Shown here: piece by piece, positions 11,771 to 25,795 of the stretch
How the letters are laid out: every line of letters begins with the position of its first letter
Position numbering within the stretch: position 1 is the first letter of the stretch
NCBI RefSeq assembly: GCF_021462225.1
Contig: NC_061804.1
Coordinates: forward strand, 7,052,740 to 7,116,739
DNA: 64,000 nt
Source: Girardinichthys multiradiatus
Lineage: Eukaryota; Chordata; Actinopteri; Cyprinodontiformes; Goodeidae
Direction of reading: 5' to 3'
Notes under the pieces: generated by a model
Told to the model about the DNA's origin: nothing
The model's database searches: none
The model's input: only the letters and a program-made list of their open reading frames with translations
Position numbers and translations under genes: made by a program

Positions 11771-12240
11771 TTCTGTTTGAGTAAATTCTTGATTCTACAG
11801 GTCAGACAGTAAACAGGTCTGGGTGTGGCAAGTAAACTGAACCATACTTTTGTGGTAAATCCCAATTAATTGTTGACTTAACAAGCGGTGGGCGAATATT
11901 ATCTAACCTGGTTGGTTTTTTTCCTTAATTAAAATCATCATTTTGAAAACTTTAATTTTCTTTTCCAGATATAACCACTGATTTGATGATCTGCAACATT
12001 TATATTTGGAAAAAAAGGAATAAATCTATGAGGGCTTTTACTTTCCTGCAGTACTGTAAAACCCAAATGTGAATATCCAGCTGCAAGAACCAAAACTTAC
12101 TGCTGTTATTTTGTGCTTCTGAAAGCTATTTTAGTGCTGCTGCTTTTCTCACTTTGCAAAATCAAAAATATACAAGTTTGTTTATGGAATAAATCATACA
12201 TACACAATCAGAGCAAGTCATTTATTTGAGTGAGCAGTAA

Positions 12241-12261
12241 ATATATATATATATATATATA
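12241..12261. repeat. (AT)n microsatellite
   Basis: Pure AT alternation of about 20 bases. Confidence 0.9.
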
Positions 12262-15200
12262 AAATCAAACCATTATGCCAGAAAAAGGTTCACATAAAAG
12301 CTTTAACATCAACATTCATCAAGTGAGAAGAATAAAGATAGCAATGATAGAATCTGAGCAAATAATCATTGGCAGTGAACTATTTACTGTAGTTTTTTTA
12401 TCCAATCAGATTGATTTCTTAGTTTATTATGTCCTCTGTTAAATAATTCAAACATCAGAAGGAAACTGTTAACCAAAGCCTCAGCAGGTAGGCAAGAAAA
12501 ACACAAGCATTGTTTAATGCACTGGTTTGCAGAGTTTTTCTCCAAGCAGAAATGAAATGCTTTAAATCCAACAATAACTAATCAGTTGGTATATTTCCAA
12601 ATAGATTAATGCGACAGTACTGACATTTTAATCTGTATGAGTTGGAAGACACACGTCAGTAGGGAAACTAGGTGTTGAGATTTTAAAATATTCTCCCAAT
12701 TCTTCCAAAATCAAACTTAAAAAAAAAACACAAGCCATATAACAGCCGCAAAAAATGGGACAAAAAAAACTATTTTCACACATTTCCATTAAAAAGGTGA
12801 ATTCACAGATATATAACCAGTTAATAATAAAAACAAAGCTTGTTTGTTTTATTACATAACTGTCCCCACACAATAGGCTTTCATCAGGCTTCACAAAGCA
12901 GATAGTAAAACTCAAGTATTTTCAGAGAGATAATATCCAAGTGCATTTAAAAAAAAAACATTCAAAGGAGAACAAAGTTGATGAAAAGCTGCAAATTTTC
13001 CCAAAATCACATAAATGTAAGGTTAAACCTATTCTGTTCAGGACTTTGCAACAGCTAAATCATCAAGATGCGTTCAGAAGTGGAAAACCTTTCTGACATC
13101 TAGTGGTCAGGTTTTGTAAATACAACTATCTTTAACTTCCTGAGAGTTTCCAGACATTTAGAGAGAAAACATCCAGGTTAACCAAGTAGGAATGTTGGGA
13201 TAACAATTGTATCCAGATGTGTGATAAGACCCATCCACTAGGATTTAAACTTCTGATCACTGAATAGTGCAGGTATGTCGATGTATGCAAACTGTTTTTA
13301 TTGCACAAGTTCAGATGCTGAAATATCCAACTTTTGATTTTACCAAGCAAACTTGGACCATTTGCTAAACTCTGAGCAAAAAGCATGCCACAGACTAAAC
13401 ATCAAGATCTCATAGTGATCAGCTTTTAAAAAAGTGACATAATACAGGAGAAGCTCATTAAATCACAATATAATCAAAAGCTTAAACAGTGAAACTCAAC
13501 TTTAAATAGATCTTTACACACAGAGTGGTATAATTTAGGGTTCGGTTTGTTTATTTTAATGAATATGGCTAAAATGCATTATCTCAGAAAATGTGAATAT
13601 TGCATAAGACTAAGAAATAATAAATTGAACAGAGAGATGTTTTGTCATGACCATGTTATGGCCAACACAATCACAGGGAAGACTACTGTCTGTAAGACGC
13701 CCTCTACTAGGGAACTGAACTAACTGCTTGATCACGTTCTTATTCAGTGAAATGTGACTCTACTCAGTCCAGTAAATCAATGGACCAAACAGGACGCTTT
13801 CAGCTAAAAATATGCCCAAAATATAATTATTCCCCATCGTGATTTTAGAAACAGGGAACATTTTGACCTCTCAGTTTATTTAACAGTGAGCTGGGAGTAA
13901 ATCCCCTGCTGCATATTTAAGGAACAGTCTCTCCAAATGACATTACATTTGACAAGAACCAAATATTGGAGATTGATTTAACTTTTTTGTTTTTTTCCAT
14001 TAGAATATTTTTAACTTATTTCCAGTCAGGCATCACAACGTTTTTCATTTACATTTACAAGATTGTGCAAAGGTGCTAGTAGCTACATGCTGTGATTTAT
14101 GAGAGATTATTTGAAATGCTTTGAATAAATCTGTTTTCCCATCTCATGCAACAAAGACATAGTGACCAGTACTGTTAACGTTTTTTGAACAGATTTTTTC
14201 TGGACATAAAGATTTACACTAATTGCTGATACCTGAAATGTGGCCATCAGAAACGAAGAAAACCAGTTGGTTTTCTTCGTTTAACAAGAATCCATGAGTT
14301 CTCCTATATGCTGATGACAACCTTCTTAACATCTGACCTGTGTTGCTCATTGTAGCTTGCTTTAAACACAAAACCAAAGTGACTTTAAGGTGCATCTTTG
14401 TTTTGGTGTAAAACAAACAAATTGTTGGCGATGTTGGAACTCTGTTGGATATTACAAAATTTCCCGTATCATCTGAGTGATAAAGAAAAAAACACTAAAA
14501 GAACTAAAGAAGTGATTTGTCTGTGCATCAACAGATAAAACAGAGACTTTGTTTACATTCTCTTCATTTTGAAACAACCAATCACAATGCTCCCCTTTCA
14601 TCTCTGCATTGTTACAGCAGTATACATTCAACAACCTTTCAGATTTTCAGAGGCAGACTAAACCACTAACACAGAAAGTGAGGATCTTATTCTAAATGGG
14701 AATTTATGGTGGGAATTTAATAAAATATTGCATAAAAGGCCTCATCCTGAAAAACTTTCACTCCATACCTCAAAGAAATCAAACTGTGAGAAAAGCTAGA
14801 GGGGCAACTTATTCTCATCTGAAAAAAATAAAATAAACAATTGCAACAATTTATTTTTCAAGTTACGTTTCTTCCAGGAATAATTTTCAGAAGTTGAATA
14901 AAAATTTCAGTGTCATTTCTCTGGTTTATGGTTTTTGCTACAAAGTAGAACAACTGATTTAACGTCCTGATTTAAAGTACTTCAAACCATGGGAACAGTG
15001 TAAAATATACCTTTTATTGGTTACTGGCCCGTGCCTAAAATGTCCACAGACCCAAGATGATTTCTAGACATAAAACCTAACAAACGTCCTGCTTTAAACA
15101 TACCTCATGTTTAAGGAAAATACACATCTCTAGCTTTTAAAACACCTGACCTTTAAACATGTTTGGTGATGCAGATAACAAATATTAAGATGTAATGTAT

Positions 15201-16370
15201 TTGGACCTTTACAAATAAGCCAGTTTAAAATTAAATTTGGTCTTCTCAACATAAGCAAAGTTTCCAGAACGTTATTTTGATGTCTTGTAACCGAGCCTGA
15301 AAGAATCACAGTTTGGCACAAAGAAGAAGGTGACTGGACGCAAAGCTTTGAATGTACAGCCGATTTACAGGAAGAACATCCATCTCCAACGGGTCAATCA
15401 GTCTGCTCTGACTTTTACATTATTTAATGTAACAGGACAGAAATGCTAGCGCTCTGATTACAACCCTTTTCCCGTGGCTATCTTACAACAGAGATGAATA
15501 AAGTTAAACGAATACGTGATACTGAGGCAAAATAAGAAAAACTAACTTATAAAACTTCATGAAATGAACAGCTCTTTAAAATAAAGTATAAATATATGAA
15601 ATAAAGGAAATGTGCCACTTTTTTCTCTTTGGTTCAGAGCACGACAGTTTCTTTTCCAAAAGGTTCCTAAAATGGCTTCAGGAATAAATATATTCCTATA
15701 GATGGATTTTCTAACTCAAACACCCAACCTGTAACATTTTTTACACATTAAAACTGAGATGTTTTCATGTTCGTCATTAACTCCTTTCAGCTAGGAAATT
15801 TGCTTTACCTCCAGCCCTGTAACGGTCATTTGTTCCATTAATCAGTTATGTTTCTATATTACATTAAGCACCTTGGCTCTAAAACCTGTTCTTTTCCATT
15901 AGCCATGTGCAGTCATATCAGATCATGTATTCCATGACATTCCAGTATTCGTAGACTCATCTTATGATGTTGGATACATAAAAGAACATTTAGTTCAATA
16001 GATAAATATACATAAACCTGTAGGAATCCTGAGCACACGATTAGGACCCTAATCTGTTTGGGTTTTAATAATTTGCTTAGCTATACAAGACTCTAGTGAC
16101 CTATTTGATTAAATCTCCATTATTCATCAGCTCTCCAAACACTTAGCTGCCCGAGGAGTGTCCAATGTGATGGAGTTAAATTAAAATGGTATGAAAAAAG
16201 AAACATTAAAAACAAAGGTTTATGTGAGTGCAGGCAGACTGTGAAGTTCCTTCTTATTTACAGAGATCGGGAGCTTGCTGGTGCACATAAACTCTGGCTC
16301 TGCTGTGTTCAAACTCCACTTATCTCTGATAAGGTCCAGCAGACCAGCGCAGTCCCACATCCTGCCCGTT

Positions 16371-19300
16371 TTAAAACGGGAGCTTCTTCAGCTGCTCAAA
16401 CGTGATGAAGAACTGGAATGTTGTTGAGGAAAAGCTCAAGAGTTTACATAAAGGAGAAGCTTACAGGAATTTAGACAATGACACTTCATTTTGCCCTTCA
16501 TTTTATTAGCAAAGAGAAGATTGGTATTCAAACACAAGCAGGGAGTTACATAACCTGGACTGAGAGGGACTAAGTAAGGTGGTGGATCTGTGATGCTGTG
16601 GGCTTATTTCTCCTGGACCTTCTAAGAGTGCATGGCATTAACAAGTTTTCCAACATTTAACCCTCTGCAGTCCATTATCACGATCATATTAAAGTCACTT
16701 TGAGTGGTGCTGTCAACTTCATGGAAATTTTGATTTTAAACTCCCAGTTTTTGTTCGACATCTTGTAAAATTAAAGATATGACAATTTTCTACGTTTATT
16801 TTATTATTTTTTTTGAAAGAGTCACAGCTGAAAAGATAAAAAAAGCCAATAAAGTAAGGTTTTCAGGGAAATATCTGCATGCAGTATTACAATACTTTAT
16901 AATTTTACATATTTATGCTCATATTCACACCCGTTTATTTTTAAAGTTGCAAAACATTTTGCATTTTTTTGTTTTTTATCACAATCAATAGTATATTATT
17001 CCATTTTTACTAAATGGGTTAAATTGAAAATGTATTTATCTGCAGAAACTGTGCTAAAAAAGTCTCAGAACAATCTATAGTTTGTAAAAGAGAAATAGTC
17101 AAAGATCCTTCTTTAGGAATGCAATAACGGTGCAAAAAGTGCTCCTGGAAAATTATAATTATCTCTTAAAGTGGGGGTTACCTTCCCCACTGAATACGTG
17201 TTTTTAAAGCAAAGGTTACATTTTTTCTAAATTATTCAGATGAATTTATTTCAACCCTACTGATGTTCTGTTTGTTGCTCAGCAGAAAGCCAAACTGCAG
17301 GAGGTGTTAGCGGGTAGCTGAGATCTCATCACAGTGGTTGGGTGTTAACTATCGTGCTTTACTCTGTGCACTTCTATCCTTTCATGTGAGTTAAACAACC
17401 TAAACCTTTTGTAAACAGAAGTAACAAAAGAGACAACGTTCTAGTTTAAAACATAGTCTACAGATGGAGTATTGCAAACATACTTTAGACAAGTTTCCCA
17501 CATACAAGACACTTGATTTTTCTGGAGAAATTTGTTTTTTCAAGTGTTGTTAAAGGATACAATGATATTCCAAGGCCCCAGTCGCAGCCAGTTTGGCCAA
17601 AATCCCTTATATAGAGCAAAGAAGCCCTCATTCTTCCATGTCTGCATCACTCCATCCAGTGTTCCTTTGTACATGGGGCTTCCAGACAAACACCGTTGGT
17701 TCATCATACGGGTCCGGACCACATCCACAGGATTGGAGGCCAGTGCCCCGGCCAGCCCGCAGGTAAAACTGGAACTGTAAACAAGAACAAGAACTGTGTG
17801 AACAACAAAAAACATGTTGAAAGTAATTAATACACACAAAAACAAACAAAACATTGCTATCAAGAAGGGACTGACATGAAATGTGTTGAAATGGTGTCTC
17901 CCATGAGGCCAGAGCGAAGGAGGTGCTTCTTTGTAATATCATAGACAGGAAGTTCCACTCCGACCACAATGGCTGCCCGCTGTGCAGTGGGGATCACACC
18001 CTGAAGAAGAACCACAACAAGTGTGACAGTGGCCTTATCACAGAACAACCCTTAGTCCTGCAGCTAACAGTTTGGTAAATCTTCAATAGTGGTCAATATT
18101 AAAAAAAAATATTTCTATGTTTGAAAATCAAAACAACTAAAGACCAAAATTTCAAGTCAAAATCTTTTCTTCCTCTTCTTTAGGCCTGGGATTTGAATTT
18201 TGTTCTATGTATAGTTATGAATGCCATACACGTCATGTCTTACAATAAACGTATTCATACATCTTCAACTTCTTTTTGTTTTCTTGTTAAAACCACAAAC
18301 TTAAAATGGCCCCACAGACTCAATCCTTTGCTGAACTCCATCAACATTTGCAAGTCTTACCAGCCTGGCACACAAAGACTGACGGTTTTGGACTTTCTCT
18401 TGTTCATGCTAACAAATGATTCTAGTTCAGGCTGGATGTTTAAGGTTGATTTCCTGCTGGAAGGTAACCCTCAACCCAGTCTCAAATCCTATGCAGCTTC
18501 TAACAGGTTCCCTTCTAGCATTGATCAGTTTACCATACTTCCATCAACTCTGACCAGCTTCACTGGTCCTGATGAAGAAAGAGCATTCATATAGCATGAT
18601 GCTGCCACCACCATGTTAGACTATATAGGTGATGCATTCAGGGTGATGAGCAGTGTGATTTTTCTGCCACACCTGATGTTTTGCAGATAGTAAAAGTTAT
18701 ATGTGTCCTCATTAGACCTGAGCACCTTCCTCCACATCTTTTCTGTGTCCTCTACATGGCTTGTGGCTAACTGCAAACAGGACTTCTTATGGCTTTCTTC
18801 TTCTATAAAGGCAATATTTTTAGATTGCAAGACAAATAGTTGTGCTGCCAACAGATTCTCCCACCGCAGTGAGAATCTCTGCAGCTCCTCCAGAGTAACC
18901 GGGGTCCCTTGCACACCTCTCTAATTATTGCTGTTCTTGTTCAGGTTGACAGTTTAGGTGGCTGGTCGTGTCTTAGTAGGTTTACAGTTGTGTCAAACTC
19001 TATTGGGAAACCCTTCTTTCCAGAAGAGATTCTGAAAGATTCTGGAGGGATGCTTTATACTGAGCCTCCTTTTCACAAAGACAGACTGTGCTTACTTTTT
19101 AGGTGAGTACTGATTCAGGGAACTAGATTTAAAGAGTGATGGGAATAGCTGCGTTAAAATAAACGGCGTTATATTTTTCAGCAACGAATAATCAAACTAA
19201 TTACTTTTTCCATCGTTACAACGCTGTTACGGACAATTAAATGGGGCGCGTTATAAACTAAAGCTACTCATTGAAGCTCTTGTCATCTGTCGTGGCTCAC

Positions 19301-22300
19301 AGCCACAGGAGCTTAGTTTTTTTTCTTTGGTGAAGGGAGGAATGAGGGGCAAAACAATCGCATAAGTGATGATGATTGGCTAAGGTTGAGTAAGCTTTCA
19401 TGGTAAGCCAATCAGAGGCAGTGTTCAGTTTACACACAAACCACAAACGCACACATTAGCCCTTCTCAGACAAGCTAGCAGATGTAAGCTGCAACAACGG
19501 TGGGTCTGGAGGGAAAGATTGTGTTTTGAAAGTGGAAGTACAGACACTACTTTATTCTCCTTGAGGTAAAAAGGAAGAACGTACATGTGAAGTCAATATT
19601 AAAGGTTCGGTGTAAGTACTTGTCTATGTAATTCCACTTTATGGAACTGGCTTGTGAAACCTTAGAAACACATCGCAATTCATAGACATATTTACACTAT
19701 TTGCAGTTTCTAAAAAAGTAACAATAGTTACTTTAACTGTTAACTAGTTACTTTTACAGTGGAGTAACTCAGTTACTAACCAAGTTACTTTTTGGGAGAA
19801 GTAACTAGTAACTGTAAGTAATTGCTTTTTTAAAGTGACATGCCCAATACTGCATTAGAGTGAAGAAGTCTAAATACAAAAGCATGCCACACATTCAAGA
19901 TTTTTATGTGTCAGGAAATTATGGACAACTTTTACTGTAATGTGACAAATTGTGAAAAAACAAGAAGTATGAATACTTGAGCGGTGCTCCACCCTGTGCA
20001 ACACTGCCCTCTGACCTGCCCAGTCATCTCTGGACCCAATAAAAAGGTCCACAACGGTATTCATCCAAACACAATGGCCACAGTGGAGTCAGAACAGTCC
20101 AGAACTCACTCTCCACAGCCCTCTAGTGCCCTCGGTTTGGTAGATGTTGATGAAGTTGGACATCATGCTGCCTTGTAACAGGCTGCCCTGTGCTTGCATT
20201 CTGATCTGGAATGAAAATAATAAAAAGTTAGTATTCCCTTCAATAATTCTCATACATGTATATTTAAAAACTACCATTGCTATAGCCACTGCCCAGGTGA
20301 CTGCACAGCAGAAATAACTGAGACTTATTAGCTACCAGCTGTAATAACCGACTTACTGAGAAATGGTGTTCATTTTTTTCTTATTAGGTACTACATACTG
20401 ACATGATCTGCCTGAATGCAACATCCTTGGAAGTCAACACCAACGTGCATCCATGCCAGCTTACCAACAAAGCACTGCTTCTATGTGTCGGCTCACAGAT
20501 ACATCAGATTAACGTTGACATTAACTATCACCTTGAGGACATCAGTGGGGTTGGCCATCATGGAGGACATCACTCCGGATATGACCCCACAGAAGACGTT
20601 GATGATCAGTGTCTCATCTGTGAAGCAGAGACACACAGTGTCATTGCTGGTATTCAGATGTTTAAACATTTACACAAGTCTCAGTAGAAATATTCATGTT
20701 TTTTTTATTTAGACAACATAACCACGGTCAAGTATAAAAATGTATTTGCTATTTGGAGCCCTTAACATATACAAAAACAGATCTATCAACTGATCTGTAC
20801 CAAATTTAATATTATTGATCTCAATCCCACACATAAAAATTATTTAGTCAAATATTTGGTGGGCATGGCCTAATTCCTCCACAATGCCGCCTAGAAGCAA
20901 TACAACAAACAGCCCCAAGAAATGCTTTGACTCAGGATTATGAAATTTGATAAAAAATATGTAATTTCCCAAGACTTACCAAAGACTTGGTGCCATAATC
21001 CAAACCCCACTGGAAGACGGCCATTTTGGATCAAAGCCGCCATTTTGTCTCTTTTACACATGTCGCATGTGAGTTAACGCCTCCAACAGCTTTTAACTTA
21101 CAGACTTTAAAATGAGTCAGTATAGTCTTACGGCATTGGACATCATATGTTATAAAAAGTTTTTGCTGCATGTGGGCGTGGCCAAGCCTCAAAATGAGCC
21201 TTCTCACCTTACAAGATGAAGGTGTAATAACTTTCACATACAAGGTTGAAACTGTACCAAACTTTGTGTTTGTCATCATAAACCAGCTCTCAACACATTT
21301 ATCAGCTCAATTTCTGACATCACTTTAGATCCACCCGCTTACAACAGGAAGTCACACGTTTTACTGGTGGATGTCCTACTTTTACAATCAGATTTTTACA
21401 TGTTTCAAGTAGTGTCTTCTGACACAGAACAAGGTGATGTTGAATCCTACTGGCGAATTTCGATATCTCGCCTTTTGGATACAGTTAGCTCTAAATCACA
21501 CACGATCCGATTAGCTCCAAACTGGATATCAATGAGCCCTGCGATGTACTGGCGACCTGTCCAGGGTGTACCATGCCTCTCGCCCGTAGTCTGCTGGAGA
21601 TAGGCACCAGCACCCCTGTGACCCTGTATGGAAGAATGAAAATGGATGCAGCGATGTTTGTCAACCTACAAACAGCACAATTGGATTACAATGGAATTTG
21701 AATCTAATGCACACCCAAGAATATTTTAAACAGATACATTTCCCTGATGCATTATCAGATCCACATTCATTTTGTGTGTTGTGCTACCTCATGGACCATG
21801 GATCATGGACGGATGGATGTTAATAGCCTTTTGAAGGTCTTATAAATGCATGGTTATAGATTCTCTAAGGAATACACAGGTAGACTGATATTTTCCTAAG
21901 GTTAGTTGTGCTATTTGCGAATACAAGATACTAATAAAGACAATTTAAAACCTTAATTCCATTATCATTTTGTCTTTGTTTTAAAACAGCAAAGCTGTGT
22001 TGGAGACTGAGTGCTCTCAGACGCATGCAGTGTGATGTCTCTGCTCTTTTAAAAAATAAATGGCCAAATAATGGCAACTCACAGAAGGGAGATACTTTGA
22101 ACGCTGTTTTCATACATGCTTACCTTACTGTTCTTATAAACAAACCTGAATCAACTGTAATAGAGACTGTAGAAAAACCAGTGGAAATTGGCCACAACAT
22201 TGCATCTTTAGACATAACATCTATAATTAGAAATAAAATTCTGATTAATTCTAGTTTAAGACTGTTTGGAGGCCTCCACATAAGGATAAAACAGCCCATT

Positions 22301-25300
22301 TACTGAACAGATTGTGAATAAACAGTTTATCAGTCTTAACAGGCAGAGGATGTTATCAGTAGTAGTCAGCTCAGAGGCATTTCAACCCTTTTGCCAATTC
22401 ATCTATTGTGGCTCCTAATAACTGTCTAAAGATGATATAGAACCAACGCGTGTTTTAAACGGCAATAAGAAAAAGCGTCGTGCAATAGCTGCATAGAATT
22501 TTATCAGCAGAATGGTACTAATAATAAAAAGGCCTTTCTGTCCACTGGATTCATGCTGTACTTTTATATACTTTCATTATTTTAAATAACTTGTCTAGGA
22601 ATAGAAAAAATTAAACATTTTTGTTGGACCCAAAGACCAAACAAAACTAGATGAAATTATGACTTGTAAACTTCACCACAACAAAAAAAAAAAACAAATA
22701 TTATAGAAGTTCTCTATAAAATCTGAAAAGTTTGGTTTTTTTGAAGGCTCATGTAAACTTTGCAGTTTCTGAAAGAGTTTGTCTGGTGTGAGCAAGGCCA
22801 AAAATGACTCTTTTGACTGAAGGTTTGTGACCCCCTTGTTTTAAAGTGACAAAAATAAAGATTTGTTTTTATAATACCAATAAAAAAAAGCAATCCTGCA
22901 ACTCATTCTGCTCTAAAGTAGAACACGGTTAGAGGCGAAGGAAGGAGAAAAGTACAGATCTCAGACTAAAGAGTTTATTTAGATGCTGCTTCAATAATTT
23001 AGTGCCTATTTCTTCCTTGAAATAGCGAGTAGACACAAAAACAGATCCAGGGCTATCAGTGGTCCAATTATTGTTTGGGTCCTTCATTACCTGCTTCGAC
23101 AGATCCTCAGCCATGTACATTCCAGCATTGCAGACATACAGGTCCTTCTCAAAATATTAGCATATTGTGATGAAGTTCATTATTTTCCATAATGTAATGA
23201 TGAAAATGTAACATTCATATATTTTAGATTCATTGCACACTAACTGAAATATTTCAGGTCTTTTATTGTCTTAATACGGATGATTTTGGCATACAGCTCA
23301 TGAAAACCCAAAATTCCTATCTCACAAAATTAGCATATCATTAAAAGGGTCTCTAAACGAGCTATGAACCTAATCATCTGAATCAATGAGTTAACTCTAA
23401 ACACCTGCAAAAGATTCCTGAGGCCTTTAAAACTCCCAGCCTGGTTCATCACTCAAAACCCCAATCATGGGTAAGACTGCCGACCTCACTGCTGTCCAGA
23501 AGGCCACTATTGACACCCTCAAGCAAGAGGGTAAGACACAGAAAGAAATTTCTGAATGAATAGGCTGTTCCCAGAGTGCTGTATCAAGGCACCTCAGTGG
23601 GAAGTCTGTGGGAAGGAAAAAGTGTGGCAGAAAACGCTGCACAACGAGATCTGTGGGATATTGTGAAGAGAACGTTGAGAGACTCAAGACCCAACACTCT
23701 GGATGAGCTAAAGGCCGCTATCGAAGCATCCTGGGCCTCCATAAGACCTCAGCAGTGCCACAGGCTGATTGCCTCCATGCCACGCCTCATTGAAGCAGTC
23801 ATTTCTGCCAAAGGATTCCTGACCAAGTATTGAATGCATAACTGTACATGATTATTTGAAGGTTGACGTTTATTGTATTAAAAACACTTTTCTTTTATTG
23901 GTCGGATGAAATATGCTAATTTTGTGAGATAGGAATTTTGGGTTTTCATGAGCTGTATGCCAAAATCATCCGTATTAAGACAATAAAAGACCTGAAATAT
24001 TTCAGTTAGTGTGCAATGAATCTAAAATATATGAATGTTAAATTTTCATCATGACATTATGGAAAATAATGAACTTTATCACAATATGTTCATATTTTGA
24101 GAAGGACCTGTATTCAGTCATCAAGTGTCAGAGGAGGTTTGGGTACTTAGGTGAGACCAGTTATACAAAACAAAATGAGTACAGGCCAACAAGGCCAAAT
24201 AGTTTTATTCAACTTTTCCTTTTTGCTTTAGACTCAGGAAAATCACGTCATTAAAACGGGGATAAAAAGTGAAGTGAATGAAGATTACATTTTAAATAAT
24301 TGCTTGGAGCTGAATACATGAATGCATTACTGTTGTTGTAGCGCTGCAGTGTTTCCACAGATCTCCAGGAACTTTACTCGGAAACTGAACTGCAGCCTAC
24401 GATGATAAAGAGACACGGGGGAGGAGGGAATGTTGTTGGCAACTGCAGGTAGTGGTGACAGATAAAGAAGGAACCAGTCAGGAGGATAAAGTCATTTAAT
24501 GAAGCAATCAGAGAGGGAAAAAAAAACAAAGAGCGGCCATAAACATCCTGAGTGTCTGAAAAACATTGTGGCGCCGCTTATTTACGGCTAAGTGAAGCTG
24601 AAAGTAATTTGGATGTCAACTGAAGTCACTTTATCTGGAGATAAAGCAATAACTCAAGTACCTCAATCTCTTTATCCAAGCTTCAAAATTATAATACGTT
24701 TTTATTCTAACTCTTCCGAACATAATGCCCATCTGTGGCTAAAAGATGTCAGTCTTTCACTGAAATTAGTAAATTTATTGTTTAAAAATATCTAATCTTG
24801 GAAAAAAAAGCACATCACACCTTTGATTATTACTGCACTTCCTTTCTTTTAATACATTTCCTAGAAAACCTCTTTCTGGAACTTGTTTCAATCTTATTTA
24901 ACTTGTAAATTACTGCAGGCAGGTTAATATGCTGACAATGCTCCAAGTAAAACAAAATAGTCTTAAAAGTCAACCCCATTCCTTCTTTATTTAAAGTTTA
25001 CTGCTTTGCTGCTGCTGAGAATAGATCTATTAAGCAGGGCTGTAACCCTACATTAGGCTCATAACACACGATTTCAAACTAAACCAAAAAGCTAAGAACC
25101 TTTTTCAGTTTATTGCAAATATAGCAAATTTATTTATTATTTAAATTTATTATGTAAAAGAGAGTAAATTAACTTTTAAAGACTCTAATTGTTGTAGAAT
25201 ACCAGGTTTGAGATCCCATTTCTTTTCTTTTTTTTCCCGTTTCTTTTACACCTTAATATTTCTGATCAAACTAACTTTAATATAAGACAAGATAACCATA

Positions 25301-25762
25301 AAAATGCAGTTTTTAAATGATGACTGAATTTATTAATGGGAAAAAGGCTTTTAACCTAATAACTGGCATTTGTACCAACTGGATATGAGTCTTTTACATC
25401 CCTGTGGAGGAATTTTGATTTACTCTTCTTTGCAGAATTGTTGAAATTCAGCCACATTGGAAGGGTTTCCTGCATGAATGACCTGTTTAGCACCACACAT
25501 CTGAATTGGATGCAAGTCCAGACTTTGACTAGGCCACTACTATGAGCCATTTTGAGGTGGACTTGCTGGGTGTGCTTTGGATCATTGTCCTGCTGGTTAA
25601 CCCAGGTGTGCTTTAACTCAAGGTTACAAGCTGATGGCCAGACATTCACCTTCAGAATTTCCTGCTAGAGATCAGAATTCATGGTTCCATCCATTACGGC
25701 CAGTCATCAATGTCTTGAATAAGCACTACAGTTCCAGACCATCACATTACCACCGCTATGTT

Positions 25763-25795
<33 letters not shown>

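Larger units (their letters stand above)
11024..16370. other. Intergenic, mostly featureless AT-rich DNA
   Basis: I found no exon with splice sites or recognisable protein. Its right part must include the slc25a14 3' UTR on the minus strand. The first canonical AATAAA read leftward is near 15013-15018, with an ATTAAA variant near 16053. Short open frames here are low-complexity chance ORFs. Confidence 0.5.

Noticed and set aside
23427..23687. 86-codon minus-strand ORF
   Set aside because: It is the antisense shadow of the deleted Tc1 transposase; the same shadow occurs over the intact copy at 5326-5655.
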